From Rhodocollybia butyracea (Eukaryota; Basidiomycota; Agaricomycetes; Agaricales; Omphalotaceae), in contig JADNRY010000057.1 in assembly GCA_015501585.1 (NCBI GenBank), positions 62,001 to 126,000 of the forward strand: a stretch of 64,000 nt of DNA, read 5' to 3'. The notes under the pieces were generated by a model that worked only from the letters and a program-made list of their open reading frames with translations, was not told the DNA's origin and did no database searches. Numbering within the stretch: position 1 is the first letter of the stretch; each line of letters opens with the position of its first letter. Below, in pieces: positions 22,431-33,998 of this stretch. The position numbers and the translations under genes are program-made.

Positions 22431-22618
22431 CAATGATGTTCAAGTTGAGGTGAAAGTGATTCCTACTGTTTACTACCTACAGGTTTGATGAAAAGAATTT
22501 TAATAACTTGGCAATACATAGAGGGATTACTTAATTCAAGAGCTTACTTCATCCAGTGGAAAGTATGCAAAAACAGTTCGATTTATAGAGGAAATACTGT
22601 ATGCAACACATGTTTTGA

Positions 22619-24118
22619 TCATCGCACATTGGCATTCTTGAAGCCTTCTCCAAGTGGAAGCTCTTTCAAACCCAACTCAATCTCCTTTGGCAAGCTCTCA
22701 TGAAAACTGTCAGCCAAATCGGTGTGCTTTGCACTCCATCCCAACTCTTTGATTAATCGGTCAGAGCGGCAGAATTGATTGGAGCTCATTACATCGGCCC
22801 CTGCATAGGGTATGATCAATAGTTTGAAGTGAGTAAGGTATTTTGAGATAGTAGAATGCTTACAAGGACCGAGTTGTTCCATAATTTGTGCCGAAAACGG
22901 AATCGGCCTGGCTGTGGATTCTGAGACGAGTCCTTGATTCAAGAGCACCTAGATCGTGTCATCATCGGATATTAGCAGTTCGGAGAGTCCTTAGTATGCA
23001 GACATGGAATAAGATCCAGATGATTAACTCACATCTCCAATCATTTGACACACGCTTAACATGGAAACCATGTACTTCGATACAATAAAATCTGTATATG
23101 GCATAAGATGTCAAGTATGTAAGGAAATTCAGTAATGCTTGGGGTTACTCACAAAAACCATTATCACCTTCACCCATGTTTTTCCCTTCTAAAGCTCCAC
23201 TGAGCACCGACGAAACCGCGCTCGCAACATCTTTGATGTGAATACAACCAAGGACGTTCCGACCAGGGCCAATTGTACCTGCAGAGATGGGGTTGGTTAC
23301 TTGTACAAACAGCCTCTGAGTTCGAGGCACTACGAGAAAATCACACACCTACGTGGCCTGCCTGAGAGGCGAGTTCGAGGTACATGCGGATAGGACGGGT
23401 GACTGGTTGGATGCCTGGCCCAACACCTATTACAGCGTTGGACTACTTAGCATATTTCCATTATAGATATTCACACATACCATAGATGAACCCAGGAAAT
23501 AGGATCATCGTTCTCACCAATGGGCTCGTCTTGCTCGCTTGAGCGATAGTTTCACAAGCACCTTTTAGATGGTTGCCTTCGAATTCTGGACTCTTCAAGG
23601 TGTTACCAGTGAATTCGGTGTCGAGCCAGATATGTTTGGGCGTGATAAACTCTCCTGCAGATGCATATGATATAACACTAGTTCCAGCCATGTGGATGTA
23701 GATTGGCGCGGGGAGGGAACTAGTCGCGCGGGCTTTGAGACCTCGGAGAGTAGCTTGCGTGTGAATCAGTATCGTTCGTTAATGAGTGGATAAGTAAGCA
23801 CTGGAACTTCATATCAACAACTCGCCAAAACTTACCGTTTACGCTACCCATATGCTCCGCAGCCGCAACGTTGATTACTACATCTGTCTTCTTCGCTTCG
23901 GCTTCAATCACACTGATATCTTCCAAGCTGCCCTCTATTAGTTCAAGGTTTGGATGCAACGACTGCAGATGCGTGATTTTGCTGGATGAGAGGTTTCTCG
24001 CTAGCGCACGGACAGGCAGCGAGGGAAATTCTGCCGCGAGTGAAAGTAAAACTTGACCTCCGACGTACCCTGTGGCTCCAAGGAGGAATATAGACTTAGA
24101 GTGGACGGACGTTGACAT
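22619..24118 (-). CDS. NAD(P)-binding epimerase-like protein, copy 2
   Basis: Exons 24118-23836, 23753-23481, 23426-23349, 23278-23153, 23091-23033, 22948-22864 and 22800-22619 give 361 aa. Exons 3 to 6 have exactly the same lengths as in copy 1 (78, 126, 59 and 85 nt). The Rossmann motif LLGATGYVGGQVL, the IYIHMAGTSV strand and the GCIHIKDVASAVSSVL motif are kept. The N-terminus has three more residues (VHS) than copy 1. Same family and uncertainty as copy 1; both copies appear intact. Confidence 0.86.
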
Positions 24119-24990
24119 TCTTTAGGTGAGAGACTAGCTGGGAAGGGAACTAGCAGATTTGTGCTCATATATGAACAGTTAGTGTGAAGACCACTTCCTT
24201 TTATAGATTTGGGTATCGAATGGGCTTTGGCCACATGAGGAAAGCGTACTAGAATCATATGGCTATATTCAGAGGATAAGGCGGTCCATGAATGACCCAT
24301 GTCCCAAAAAATATCGAGGAAAAGAGATTGCAACCCGAGAGGTACAGATCTGTGCTACAGTGTGTATCCAAACGTCCAGGCCGATCGAACATCGCAGGGT
24401 CTCGTGTTTCGTTTTCGTTCCAACGCACATCTCCATTCGCCAGAAAAAGAAGCTTCCAACGGGAGAACGTGTAAAAGCAAAAATAGAACTCGAGGTCATC
24501 TTGTAACCAGTCACTGAGACGTCTCCATGGGTTGATATGCATAACTTGTCAATGCGTCGGCTCTTGGGACCGGCATTTGTGCATTATACTATAAAAAGCT
24601 ATACAACTCAATTTTTGGTGTCTTACTCAAGTACACGCTGCATTGTGGTGAGCAATACGAACAAAGAAACTGACATTGCAAATTGAATAGCTCTATAAAC
24701 GCCTTGCGGTGCTCTAGGGCATTCTACCAAATGCATTTTGGACAGTGAGCGATCACTTTCATACAACATGAGCTTGTCTGACGCATACTTGTCCAATCCC
24801 TCTTGGTTTGGTTATGGCGACGCAATGCTAGCCGTCGGAACAGAGAATAGGTATTCAGCATATCTGTCTGCGAGTTGTTGCTTACTCGAGAGACCGTAGT
24901 AAAGCAAAATTGACGTTGAAGTTGGAGTCAATACTCGCATGTCGTCAGCAGAGATAACGGTTGAATTTAGAGCCAAATAGGATTTACGAG
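24119..24990. other. Epimerase copy 2 promoter, dispersed repeat, then unassigned sequence
   Basis: 24130-24240 resembles the copy 1 promoter. 24276-24540 carries the dispersed repeat (gataaggcggtccatgaatg). The rest has only short spurious frames. Confidence 0.5.
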
Positions 24991-24999
24991 GCATTCTGA

Positions 25000-25230
25000 G
25001 CCCGGGTCACTGGGACACTTCGTTTCAGATGACAATGTATCTGAAGGTGGTACCAAAGCTCGAAAGACGGCGGGAGAGGCGTAGCGAAAAAGTGAAGGGC
25101 ACAGCACCGGTTAACGACCTATTTGTTGAGTTTGGAGTTTGGGGTAGACTTGTACACCCATTTTTTTTGAGGATGACAGACTTGATGGAGCGGCAGATGC
25201 TGGAGTGCACCTAAGGTCTGGGTCATGAAC
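25000..25230 (-). pseudogene. Family B relic, exon 2 distal part, cut by a transposon
   Basis: The sequence around 25010-25222 (cacttcgtttcagatgacaa, aggtctgggtcatgaac) matches family B exon 2. It stops abruptly at 25230, where the 1.7-kb TIR element begins, and the same relic resumes at 26945. Confidence 0.7.
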
Positions 25231-26944
25231 CCCAGTGAAAATTGACATGATTGAAATCGATTGAAATCGAGTGAGATTGAGTGATATTGGTTCAAATTGA
25301 GCGATATCGGTTCAGATTGGAAACTGTCAGCAAGTGACAGGTGTATTTACTTGTCACCGAGGAGAACCGATCTCCTTCAAAAAGTGAGACTTTAACCGAT
25401 TTTTTTTGATTAAGATTGGATGGAATTGGTTTCCATTGTTTCACATTGTATCATATTGAAAGAAATTGGTTCTTATTATTGCAGTTTTTTTTGGCTTTCA
25501 AATCTGTTAAAATCAATTCATGTTCATTATCATTGGTTCAAAATGGTTCATATCTATGTACGTCGATTCTATATACATATACACCACACCAGGCCACACC
25601 ATACTTGCAAGCAAACAAATCAGAGAAATTGCTGCCTTTGAAGCGAGTTTGAAAAGACTTAGTTATCTCTTGAGTTATCTGAAACTGAATAGCGCGTATT
25701 TGCAGTCGGTTTGGTGACCTCGGCGTCTCCTCGCTACGTCGCACAGCGATCGCGGATGACGACCGCAAGCTTGTCACGCCGTCTCATCGGCGTCTCCTCG
25801 TTACATGTAATGAACAAGGTAGAACTCACTGAGTCTGCTTCAGGTGTGTTGGCTATCTGTGAAGCGTGAAACCAGTCATTAGTAGGTTAATTGAATGAAC
25901 AGCAAATGAAGAACACACCTGAATTGCTGTCTATACACCAGTTCTTGACCAGTTCAAAATGTGTTAAGGATAGTTTTTGGAATCTTCAGATGATTGAGCA
26001 AAGAGACAGAAGTAATTAGTAAGATATCTTCAGACAGAGTAAGGACAGAGATAACAGAAGGGTGATTGTGGTGGTCTGTAAGAGAAATGCCTTTAGGGTT
26101 AGTCCTGCAACTTTTTCAGGGTGAAAAATTCAGACGTCAAAATATTTCGAATGAGCGGAGCGCTCGGGACGGAACACATGATACTACAGTAACAGATGAC
26201 AATATGTGACTAACATCGTTACTCGTCGTTATATCTCTTATTTCTTGCAATCTGGTACTTATTTTAAGTTGTTTTTATGATTTTTTGGCATGTTTTGAAC
26301 TCTAAGCTGCGTACAAATGGAATCAGGAATGCCATGGCCCAGTTTTCACTGCTATCTGTACTCCTCAGGGCATAGAACTGTGTAGTCAGGTCTGTGTGCA
26401 CAAGAAGAAAGATACGAGGTCATACTAAGGATAAAATGTAGCCAAAAGAATACACATGATATAGAAGAGTATTTTCTTTCATTTTCTCCTGTTCTGTGCT
26501 CTTTATTATACCTTTGCACCTCCCTAATTCATAGTAATTGCATGATCCTACACGACGTGACAAAAGGTGACAACAAGGTCATTCTATTGCGCCATCATAC
26601 GACCGTAGCGCCTTGTAGCGCCGGCCAAAGATATTTTGATGCCCGAAATTTTCGCCCTGAAAAAGTTGCAGGACTAAGCCTTAGTGTTTTGACTTGCATA
26701 AAATATTTTTATGGCACAGCGTTCTCTTGACATGTCGACGGGGCAACTTTTTAATAGCTTAGATTGTTCAGAACAGCGTAGAACCAATGTGGTTCAAAAC
26801 TAACAGATTCAGTATGTATTGATTTGGGTAAGGGATTGACAGCTACCAATTTCATCTGATTTCACTCAATCTTGTCCGATTTCACTCAATTTCATCCAAT
26901 TTCATTCAATCTCAACCATTTAAACCATGTCGATTTTCACTGGG
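25231..26944. mobile_element. 1.7-kb non-autonomous TIR DNA transposon
   Basis: Termini are inverted: CCCAGTGAAAATTGACATG at the left and the reverse complement of CCCAGTGAAAATCGACATG at the right. The element is flanked by the direct repeat CATGAAC (25224-25230 and 26945-26951). Both flanks continue the same family B exon, so the insertion interrupts it. Subterminal regions are rich in TTGAAATCGA/TTGAGTGA-like repeats. I find no transposase frame. A 573-bp TIR element is nested inside. Confidence 0.85.
26102..26674. mobile_element. Nested 573-bp TIR element (MITE)
   Basis: Inverted ends start GTCCTGCAACTTTTTCAGGG on both sides, with similarity continuing for about 70 bp (GAAAATT, ATCAAAATAT). 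TA dinucleotides flank it (26100-26101 and 26675-26676), as for Tc1/mariner- or PIF-type MITEs. No coding capacity. Confidence 0.75.
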
Positions 26945-27470
26945 CATGAACGTTTGAACGATGAGTAAAGAGATGAGGATCTCAACTGGGAGGCGCGTGA
27001 ATGGGTCTTGCGCTAGCAAAGAACGATGTCTAGGAACGAGACCGGAAGTTGCAAGAAAGAAACCGTGATGCTAAGATTTATTCAAGGATCAACCAGCAAA
27101 TACTACAGCGTGAAAAATAAGATAGGTTTCTGCACGTCATATGCCACTATTACTTACCTGATGATCAATGTTCATCAGTCCCTTCCATTACTGACAACAC
27201 AATTTCTCTGCACCACCCATTACAGCCAGGTCTACGTGAGCAGGCACAGAATACCCCATGTCGCAACCAGTTCACGAGCCATTCATACACTCCATACTCT
27301 AGAGACTTGCGTTCTCAACGCTCTGCAGCAGGCGATAGCAAGAGGCGTAGACAGGAAAGTAAGACCGCTTGTCTTGTCTACTGGTAGTGGAGAACAACCG
27401 GAGAACGACTCGGACAAGACTCAGAGAACGATAATTAGCCTGGTGGCAAGGGTTTGACGTACCCTCATGG
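26945..27470 (-). pseudogene. Family B relic, rest of exon 2 and exon 1
   Basis: Minus strand 27080-26950 reads DPFTRLPVEILISLLIV, the family B F-box, directly next to the transposon. 27470-27150 matches exon 1 (cagtcccttccattactgac; ataccccatgtcgcaacc) with frame breaks. It lies head to head with the family A copy at 27897. Confidence 0.65.
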
Positions 27471-27896
27471 TCCAAATTCCCAGGCTCAGCCGTGATGCCG
27501 CTGATATCCCAGACCCGAAGATTACTCTCAGTGTACAAGATGTTGGTTCAAAACAATGGTGAAAGGCGTTATGAGATATCCGACAATGGACCACACCTTC
27601 AGCATATAGTTTTCCGTATATCTCATTTCTTATTTTTTACTTTCCCTTCATTCCACCAAAATTCACGTAAGCCGGAAGCCAGACGGCAATGTCTGCCATC
27701 ACGGCTATGCCTGGGAATTTGGACCATGATGGTCTGTCGAACCCTTGCCACCAGGCTTTATTAGTGAACAACTTTTCTTCACTAACTACAAGACGGCTAG
27801 CCAGGCTAAACAATAATTACAAGCACTCGCCGCATCACGTGAAGCGCGTATTAATTTAGTCCAAAGTCGACTGTCAAAGTACTAGTACCATCAGGC
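27471..27896. promoter_or_regulatory. Region between the divergent family B and family A relics
   Basis: Contains the conserved agcactcgccgcatcacgtg stretch (27822-27841) seen before other family A genes. It also holds CCATGGTCCAAATTCCCAGGC-like and inverted segments near 27465-27480 and 27710-27735, bounding about 250 bp that may be a small inverted-repeat insertion. Confidence 0.4.
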
Positions 27897-29268
27897 ATGT
27901 CTGAAGCCAACGTTCTGCCACGTTGTACTCAAAAAGCTTTAATTCCGCATTCTCAAATGTGCTCTTCCCTTGAATCTTCCTACCAGACACTTTATGCAGA
28001 ATTCCTCGCCAAAAGCCGCCACAACGACATTCCCAGCTCTCCTGTTGCCCGAGCCAGGTTATGCGCTCTAATTGATCAGACACAACAGGATCTTCAATCG
28101 TGCTCCAAGATTTCCATTTGTAACCAGATTTATCGAGTCCTGGAATTGGAGGAATCTCTGTTGGCTCCCATTCGAATCCTTCCCTCAGACATTCTGACAG
28201 AAATCTTTCAACTAGTCATTGAAACATCCCGTAAACCTGGTATAAGTATTACCTACACATCCTGGATGTCTTCCAAGCTTTCTGGGTGTATCTTTCTACT
28301 CACCTGGATCTGCTTCCGGTGGCGAGACAAGGCTCTTTCAAACTCTACCTTCTGGTCCAGGATAGCGGTTACTTATACCAGCTTTTTACATGCCTCACCC
28401 ACTGATGAAGTGACTGCTTTTCTGAATGAATGCATTTTGCGATCGGGAGTATCGGCACCTATGAGTATCACAATTTCCATCTCTTCACGAAGGAATGAAA
28501 ATCCTCCAGCTCTCATTACCATGTTGGTAGTGCAGGCTCATTGATGGAGACAGGCTGCACTGTCATTTTCGGAATCTCTTCACTTGATTGACACCATGTT
28601 CCCCTTCAAACCTTCCTCTACAAGTTTTCCTTTTCTTGAAGATCTGTCATTTCAATGTTATTTTGACGATCCCGGTATAGATCCAATCCGGAATCCGATC
28701 TTGGAGTGTCACCCTCCTCTCCAGAAACTGGAACTATCTGTACTCTTGGAGTCATACACAGATGTCATAGCAAGTCGAAACTTGAAGGTCTTCAAAATTG
28801 ACCACTACATCGGTGTATCCCTTGCCAGGTTGCTCCATATGTGCCCTTGTTTGGAGTTCTTGACACTTCAATCTTTCGAATTTAGAGGGAACGCTGATGC
28901 TAAACGGATCACTTGTCGGTCCTCCCTCTTGATGTTGGACATCGGCTGTGGGTACGTGGATGAGGTGCATAAGGTCGCAAGCGGGGCCTGGACCGGTTTT
29001 ACGCTCCCCAACTTGGCCAAACTCAATGTTACACTGCCTGACCTTATCAATGAAGAAAACTGGGAAGCAGCTTATGATGGTGACACTTCTCTCAGTGAGC
29101 TGATAGAGGTAGTAAAGTGATCAAAGTGCACATTACAGCGTGTCCATCTGATGATGTATAGGGTCTTTCGTGGAAAACGAGTCATTGCAGGAATGGAAGA
29201 AAAACATAGAGAGGATAATACGGCGTTCAAGTTCGATATTTTCTGACTGGGCCAGTGGTTCCGAGTGA
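27897..29268 (+). pseudogene. Family A F-box-like gene with two stops and a 3' deletion
   Basis: It starts MSEANVLPRCTQ and keeps the whole N-terminal region, the F-box-like core LPSDILTEIFQLV and the LRR-like part. A TGA at 28542-28544 replaces the Arg of the conserved AHRWRQA. A second TGA at 29118-29120 replaces Gln of VVKQSKCALQ. About 80-90 nt are missing at about 29155, removing the FFEDLPVK block and changing frame before GSFVENESLQEW. Two stops plus a deletion make a functional product unlikely. Confidence 0.85.
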
Positions 29269-29469
29269 TGCCCTACACTTTTATGAAAAGAATTTGGATG
29301 ATATGGCGATATGGTACAGGTACATATACTATAGAGATTCACACTACATTTCTGATACATCAATGAACTTTGACGCGAGAATTCAAGGCTCTCTTTGGAA
29401 CACTGATGTCAAAGCTGTAGATACCATCGCAATTGCAAGTCACCTCAAGCTGCGGAATCCTGTATTCAA

Positions 29470-29790
29470 GGAAAACTTGGATAGTTTTAGGGTGGTAGAT
29501 CAGCTTTTCCGCCATGAATTCTATTCAAATTCGAGGTCATTCCCCAGGATATTCGGTCAATGTCCCGTCAACATTTCAACGGGTGGATTAACGAACTTTT
29601 TTCGTTTTACAAACTGCAGTTCAAACAGCCTGCGTAACTTGACGGGCGAGAGTACACCTGATAGAGTAGAGAAAGTTAAATGTATGTATTCAAAAGATAA
29701 TGCAGCTTTTGAATAATGCAGGCCATGAATATGTCTGGTGTCCCAAGAAAATGTTATAAAAAAAAACTGGAGGGCGAGAGGTACAAATTC
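29470..29790. repeat. Dispersed repeat block
   Basis: ggtggtagatcagcttttcc to gcgagaggtacaaattc. Matching blocks lie at about 35640-35960, 51490-51670 and 58785-59070, each downstream of a family A gene or relic and upstream of a family B copy. It appears to belong to the duplicated unit. Confidence 0.6.
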
Positions 29791-29791
29791 A

Positions 29792-30278
29792 CAGGTTGCT
29801 CCACATGTGCCCTTGTTTGAAGTTCCTGACACTCAAAGCTTTTAAATTCAGAGGGAATGCCAATGCTGAACAAACCACTTGTCAGTCCTCCCTCTTGACC
29901 TTGGACATTGGTGGGGACTATTGTGGCAGACAATTCGAGAACGGGGCCTGGACTGGTATTACACTCCCCTGGCAAGTTGACCGAACTTGATGTTACACTG
30001 CCTGACCTTATTGATCATGATCACTGGGAAACAGCTTATGCGACACCTCTCTCAGCGAGCTGAAAGAGGTGATAAAGCAATCAAAGTGTGCATTACAGCG
30101 TGCACATCTGATAATGAATGCAAATGATTATGCAAACTTCAAGCTCCGGCTTATATTCGCGGCTGCGGACAAGTTTTTCGAGGACTTGCCAATCAAGGTG
30201 GAAGGGTCTTTCGTGGAAAACAAGTTGTTGCTGGCCCGGGAATGGAGGGCATATATGGAGGATAAAATAGGTGAATAA
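29792..30278 (+). pseudogene. C-terminal fragment of a family A gene
   Basis: It begins abruptly at the conserved LLHMCPCLKFLTL strand and continues through CQSSLLTLDIGGD and GAWTGITLP. One frame change near 29970 and a small deletion near 30040 follow. The normal end then resumes (IKQSKCALQRAHL, FFEDLPIKVEGSF). No F-box part is present. Confidence 0.8.
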
Positions 30279-30984
30279 CAACGTCAACGACGACCTTCAG
30301 GTTCAGTATCAAGTTCAATGTTTTCCGAAACTGATTACTATGAGTGATACGAGTTATGTTGTCACTACCCTTTCAGTAAAAGAAATTGATTTGGCAATAC
30401 AGTACATACATAGAATCTCAACGGGTGTCCTTCTCTATATTCTGTTCAGTATGTATGTGGTTATCTTCTAAGATTTGACCATTTTGGGTCTGATACATTG
30501 ATGACCTTTGAAGCGAGCATTTAAGGCTCTCTTTGACCAAGGACAGGCTTCAATAAATACTATCAAAGTACTATCAAATCAGTAGATACCCCGCCGGAGT
30601 AGATCATGCCATGACCCGCTAGTTTATGGGCCTGCGTTAAACTCCAAAGGCCCTGCGCAGAGTTCAAATTAAACAGGCCAAGTTAAGACCATGGAGGCAT
30701 TAAACCATTCATCGCAGGACTTAGGGTTATGTGCTGCCGAAAATTCTCAACACCCCAAATTCACAGACTGGACATTCATATAGTTTTGTCCAGATATGCC
30801 AGGAGACAAGTAGTGATTTTCCAGCGTTATTACAATGGACACACCTGATAGTATTAGTGAAACGGTGAAGGTACTTTTTAATTGGCTCCAACTCTAAAAA
30901 TAACATTAGGCCAGTTGTCAGAAGATACTGCCTGCCAGCCGCACTGCGAGATGCTAATTTTGGCTGTTTAGTTCCTTCGATGCC
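30279..30984. other. Downstream flank of family A fragments, no gene
   Basis: Contains the segment ttaaacaggccaagttaaga and its neighbourhood (30590-30730), similar to 51265-51330 and 58555-58640, a conserved 3' flank of the duplicated unit. Confidence 0.5.
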
Positions 30985-30992
30985 TAAACAAG

Positions 30993-31555
30993 TAGTGTTG
31001 TGCCGGCTGGGGCCCGGCTCAGAAGCCCCGGCTACGGCTCAAAAGCCCCGGCCAGGGCTCGTCAAAAATCCGAGCCGGGCCCTAGCCCCCACGAAGGGCC
31101 GGCTCAAAGCCGGCTCAGGCTCAGGCTGGGGCCCAAGCGCTTAAGAGACATGTCTTGAGGCGCTAAGCTCCCTGTCCTTGGTGGACTCTACACCATGATA
31201 CTTTTGGCTTTCTGGTTGCTTTCTGAGTGTGTGCAGGTTATACACCTGCTTTTTGAGATGATTTGGATCTGTAAGGCCAATGCAATACATTCATCAGATA
31301 GGTGGAACAAGTTGTTTGACACTAATGGAGCCTTTTTTCAGCCTGGTTAATATCTCTGGAAACCATGAGTGTAAAATTGGGCATAAGTGATGATACATGT
31401 AGTGTAATTTTTGGCGTGCTGCTCTATGCTTCATTAAGCGCTGAGCTCTGGCTCAGGGCTTTGAGAATTCTGAGCCGGGCCTTGAGCCCCCCTGAGCCCT
31501 ATGACGGCCGGCTTTGGGGGCTCAACGGCCCTGAGCCGTAGCCGGCACATCACTA
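30993..31555. mobile_element. hAT-like MITE, 563 bp, GC-rich
   Basis: Terminal inverted repeat TAGTGTTGTGCCGGCT versus TAGTGATGTGCCGGCT. The subterminal regions are GC-rich with many GCCGGCTC/GAGCC units. A perfect 8-bp direct repeat TAAACAAG lies at 30985-30992 and 31556-31563. TIRs opening TAGTG together with an 8-bp TSD point to hAT. It has no open frame and must rely on a transposase elsewhere. Confidence 0.88.
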
Positions 31556-31563
31556 TAAACAAG

Positions 31564-32137
31564 TTCAAGCATGTGCGCACGAGAATTGGTCAAGTGACCA
31601 TAACGACCGTTAGTTGACTGCGTCGCTGTGCATGAAAGGGCAATCGGGGATGATGGACTCGGGAAATTGAACCTAGGATGAAAATACAGGAGGATGTGGC
31701 ACAGGACACCCAATGTCATAGGTGCTTGAATATCTCACATTTCTCTGATAACACATGTAGGGAGAAGATGAAGTGAGGGGATGGGGATGGGGATGGGGAA
31801 GGAAAAGAGGATCTCAACTTGCTGCAGAAAGTTTTCTCCATCTATGATTGGGGATGATGGACTCAGGCTGCGTTGAAGTTGAATCCGAAATGAATGCTGG
31901 CACACAAAAGAGGCAAGTTCAAGCATACGGGACAGGGATGAATTTCCATCCTCTCAAACATTTTGGCTTCATATAAATTATGATCAAGTACTTCAAGGAA
32001 TTGCAGTAGATGCAAAGACAAAAATCCACGGGGCTTGTGGCATGCAGCATTTTATTTGATTACATTTTATTTGGTTACATTTTATTTGGTTACAAACAAG
32101 TTACAGAGATTGTACTGAGTGTTTTTTGAAAAGTATG
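31564..32137. other. Decayed tail of the Pro-rich repeat array
   Basis: 31640-31710 and 31850-31920 resemble, on the minus strand, degenerate units of the Pro-rich repeats of the adjacent gene (CACATCCTCCTGTATTTTCA corresponds to CACGATCCTCCTGCATATTC), out of frame and beyond its stop. Confidence 0.5.
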
Positions 32138-33998
32138 CTACAATATCTGTAGTATCGTGGACGTTTTCCGATGTTTCGTTGTCCCTCTCCGAATCTTCTC
32201 TCGAATTCCCTTGATAATTGTTTTGCCTTGCCCTCTAAGCCTGATTTTTTCCCATGTACACTTCGATGCAATACCGGTATCCTCATTACTCCAATCAAAG
32301 TTTGATGATTCTATGGAAGGGCTTGCCTCAACCGGTTGAAGACTCTGGCACTCAACCAAGATGCTTATCGGGGGTAGTGGACTTCGAGTGCGTTCAGGAA
32401 GTTGAACCTGGGATGAATATGCAGGAGGATTGTGATGTGGGACATTCTCAGGGTAAGAGTCATAAGTACTTGGGTAACTGATACTTCTTTGGGGACAGTA
32501 ATCTGGAGGTGTAGGAAAAGGATGTGCAGGAGGATCGTGGCATGGGACATCCTCAGGGTAAGAGTCATAAGTACTTGGGTAACTGGCATTTATTTGGGGA
32601 CAGTAATCTGGGGGCATAGCAAGAGGATGAAGCAAAGGAGAACTTGGAGAAAGAGGATCTCTAAGTTCCAGAGATTCGTTTCCACTCTGCACCATAGTAA
32701 TTGTGAGTGATTTACATTCTGGAAGTGGAATTGGAACCAAGTGCAGTGTTGCAGGAGTATTGTGGTGCGGGACATGGTGATTGTAAGTACTTGGATGAGC
32801 CACGTTGCTCTGGGAACTTGAGTAAACCGGGGGGATAGGAAGAGGACGAAGAAAAGGGGAAGGGGAAAGAGACCCTCTGAGTGCCAAAGACTTAGTCCCA
32901 CTCTGCACCGTAATTGGGGATGATGGACTGAGTGGATGTTTGTGAAGATGAATATGAGCTGAATATGCAGGAGGATTACAGTACGGGACATCCACATGGT
33001 GGCGATCACAAGTATTTGAACAATTCTCGTCTCCCTGGGGACAGTAATCTGGGGGAGTAGGAAGCGGACGAAAACACCGAGGATTTTCAGACCTGGTCCC
33101 ACTCTGCGGGGATGATACACTCGGTGTGTATTTTGGGAGTTGAACCCGAGCTGAATATGCAGGAGGATTGCAGTGCGGGACATCCACATGGTGGTGATCA
33201 CAATGACTTGGATAGCCCACGTCTCTCTGGGGATAATATTCCGGGGGGGTAGGAAGAGGACGAAGAGAAAGCGGAGGTCTGAGTTCCTGAGCTCCTCTCT
33301 GTATCACGGACCCTTCCACCCGTGAATCAGCTTTTTGCATTTCCAGACTTCTCCCCTGCAAATCCAAGTCAACTTGAAGAGGCCTTTCTTCACTCGAAGG
33401 CTCGGATGGAGGTGTGGGGGGGATAGGAAGGTAGGAACGAGAACATCGAGGGGGGACATCCCCAAAATCATGATCAATGACATTACAGTCATTCATGTTG
33501 CTCTGGGGTGGGCATAGATCTGGAGCAGGAGTGTGATGACGAAGGGAAGGATAATCTCCAGGTCTCAGAGACTCACTGGTGCTACTTAGAGTGGCTGCAT
33601 TAACCTGAGTTTGAGCCATTTGTCCCTCCAATTCTCGCAAATGATCATTTAAAGCCCCTGGAGCACGGGTTCGTAGCAACTGAGTGATTAGGAATGACCT
33701 ATTGCAAAGACAGTGTAGATGTGATTCTGTGGACAATCAACTGCGTGTTACAGAATACTCACATCAAAGACCCCAGCATAGCAGCCACCCCGCATACAGT
33801 TACCGGGATGGAGTTGTTCTTATAGCCAGCTAATGTAGAGGCCATGCCTAGACCAAATATGCCGATTTTTATGAGGTATTTCCATACTTTATGAGTCCCT
33901 GTCAGAGGAGTTTCTGTATGGCTAGGCTCCTGTTGGTCAACCGACTGATTACTGGACAATGAGGTTTGCAATGGAAGAAACAACATGCTAGAAGGCAT
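32138..33998 (-). CDS. Membrane-anchored Pro-rich tandem-repeat protein
   Basis: Exon 1 (33998-33763) and exon 2 (33698-32138) join by a 64-nt intron with donor GTGAGT to 598 aa. The start is MPSSMLFLPLQ. Two hydrophobic segments follow (KVWKYLIKIGIFGLGMASTL and VTVCGVAAMLGS, the latter running across the junction), then a short helix (RELEGQMAQTQ) and a long disordered tail made of repeated units of the form PLPTPPDYCPQ, then YPSTYDSY or a similar stretch, then VPHHNPPAYS and VQLP. About nine units occur, in short (about 105 bp) and long (about 180-200 bp) forms. The PPAYS motifs resemble PPxY ligands of WW domains, such as those in Rsp5-type ubiquitin ligases and their adaptors; this is inference. 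Unit number is likely to vary between strains. Confidence 0.7.

Noticed and set aside
32432..33201. Other long frames across the Pro-rich repeat region
   Set aside because: Repeat periodicity keeps all frames open; only the minus-strand Pro-rich frame has a spliced upstream exon with hydrophobic segments.
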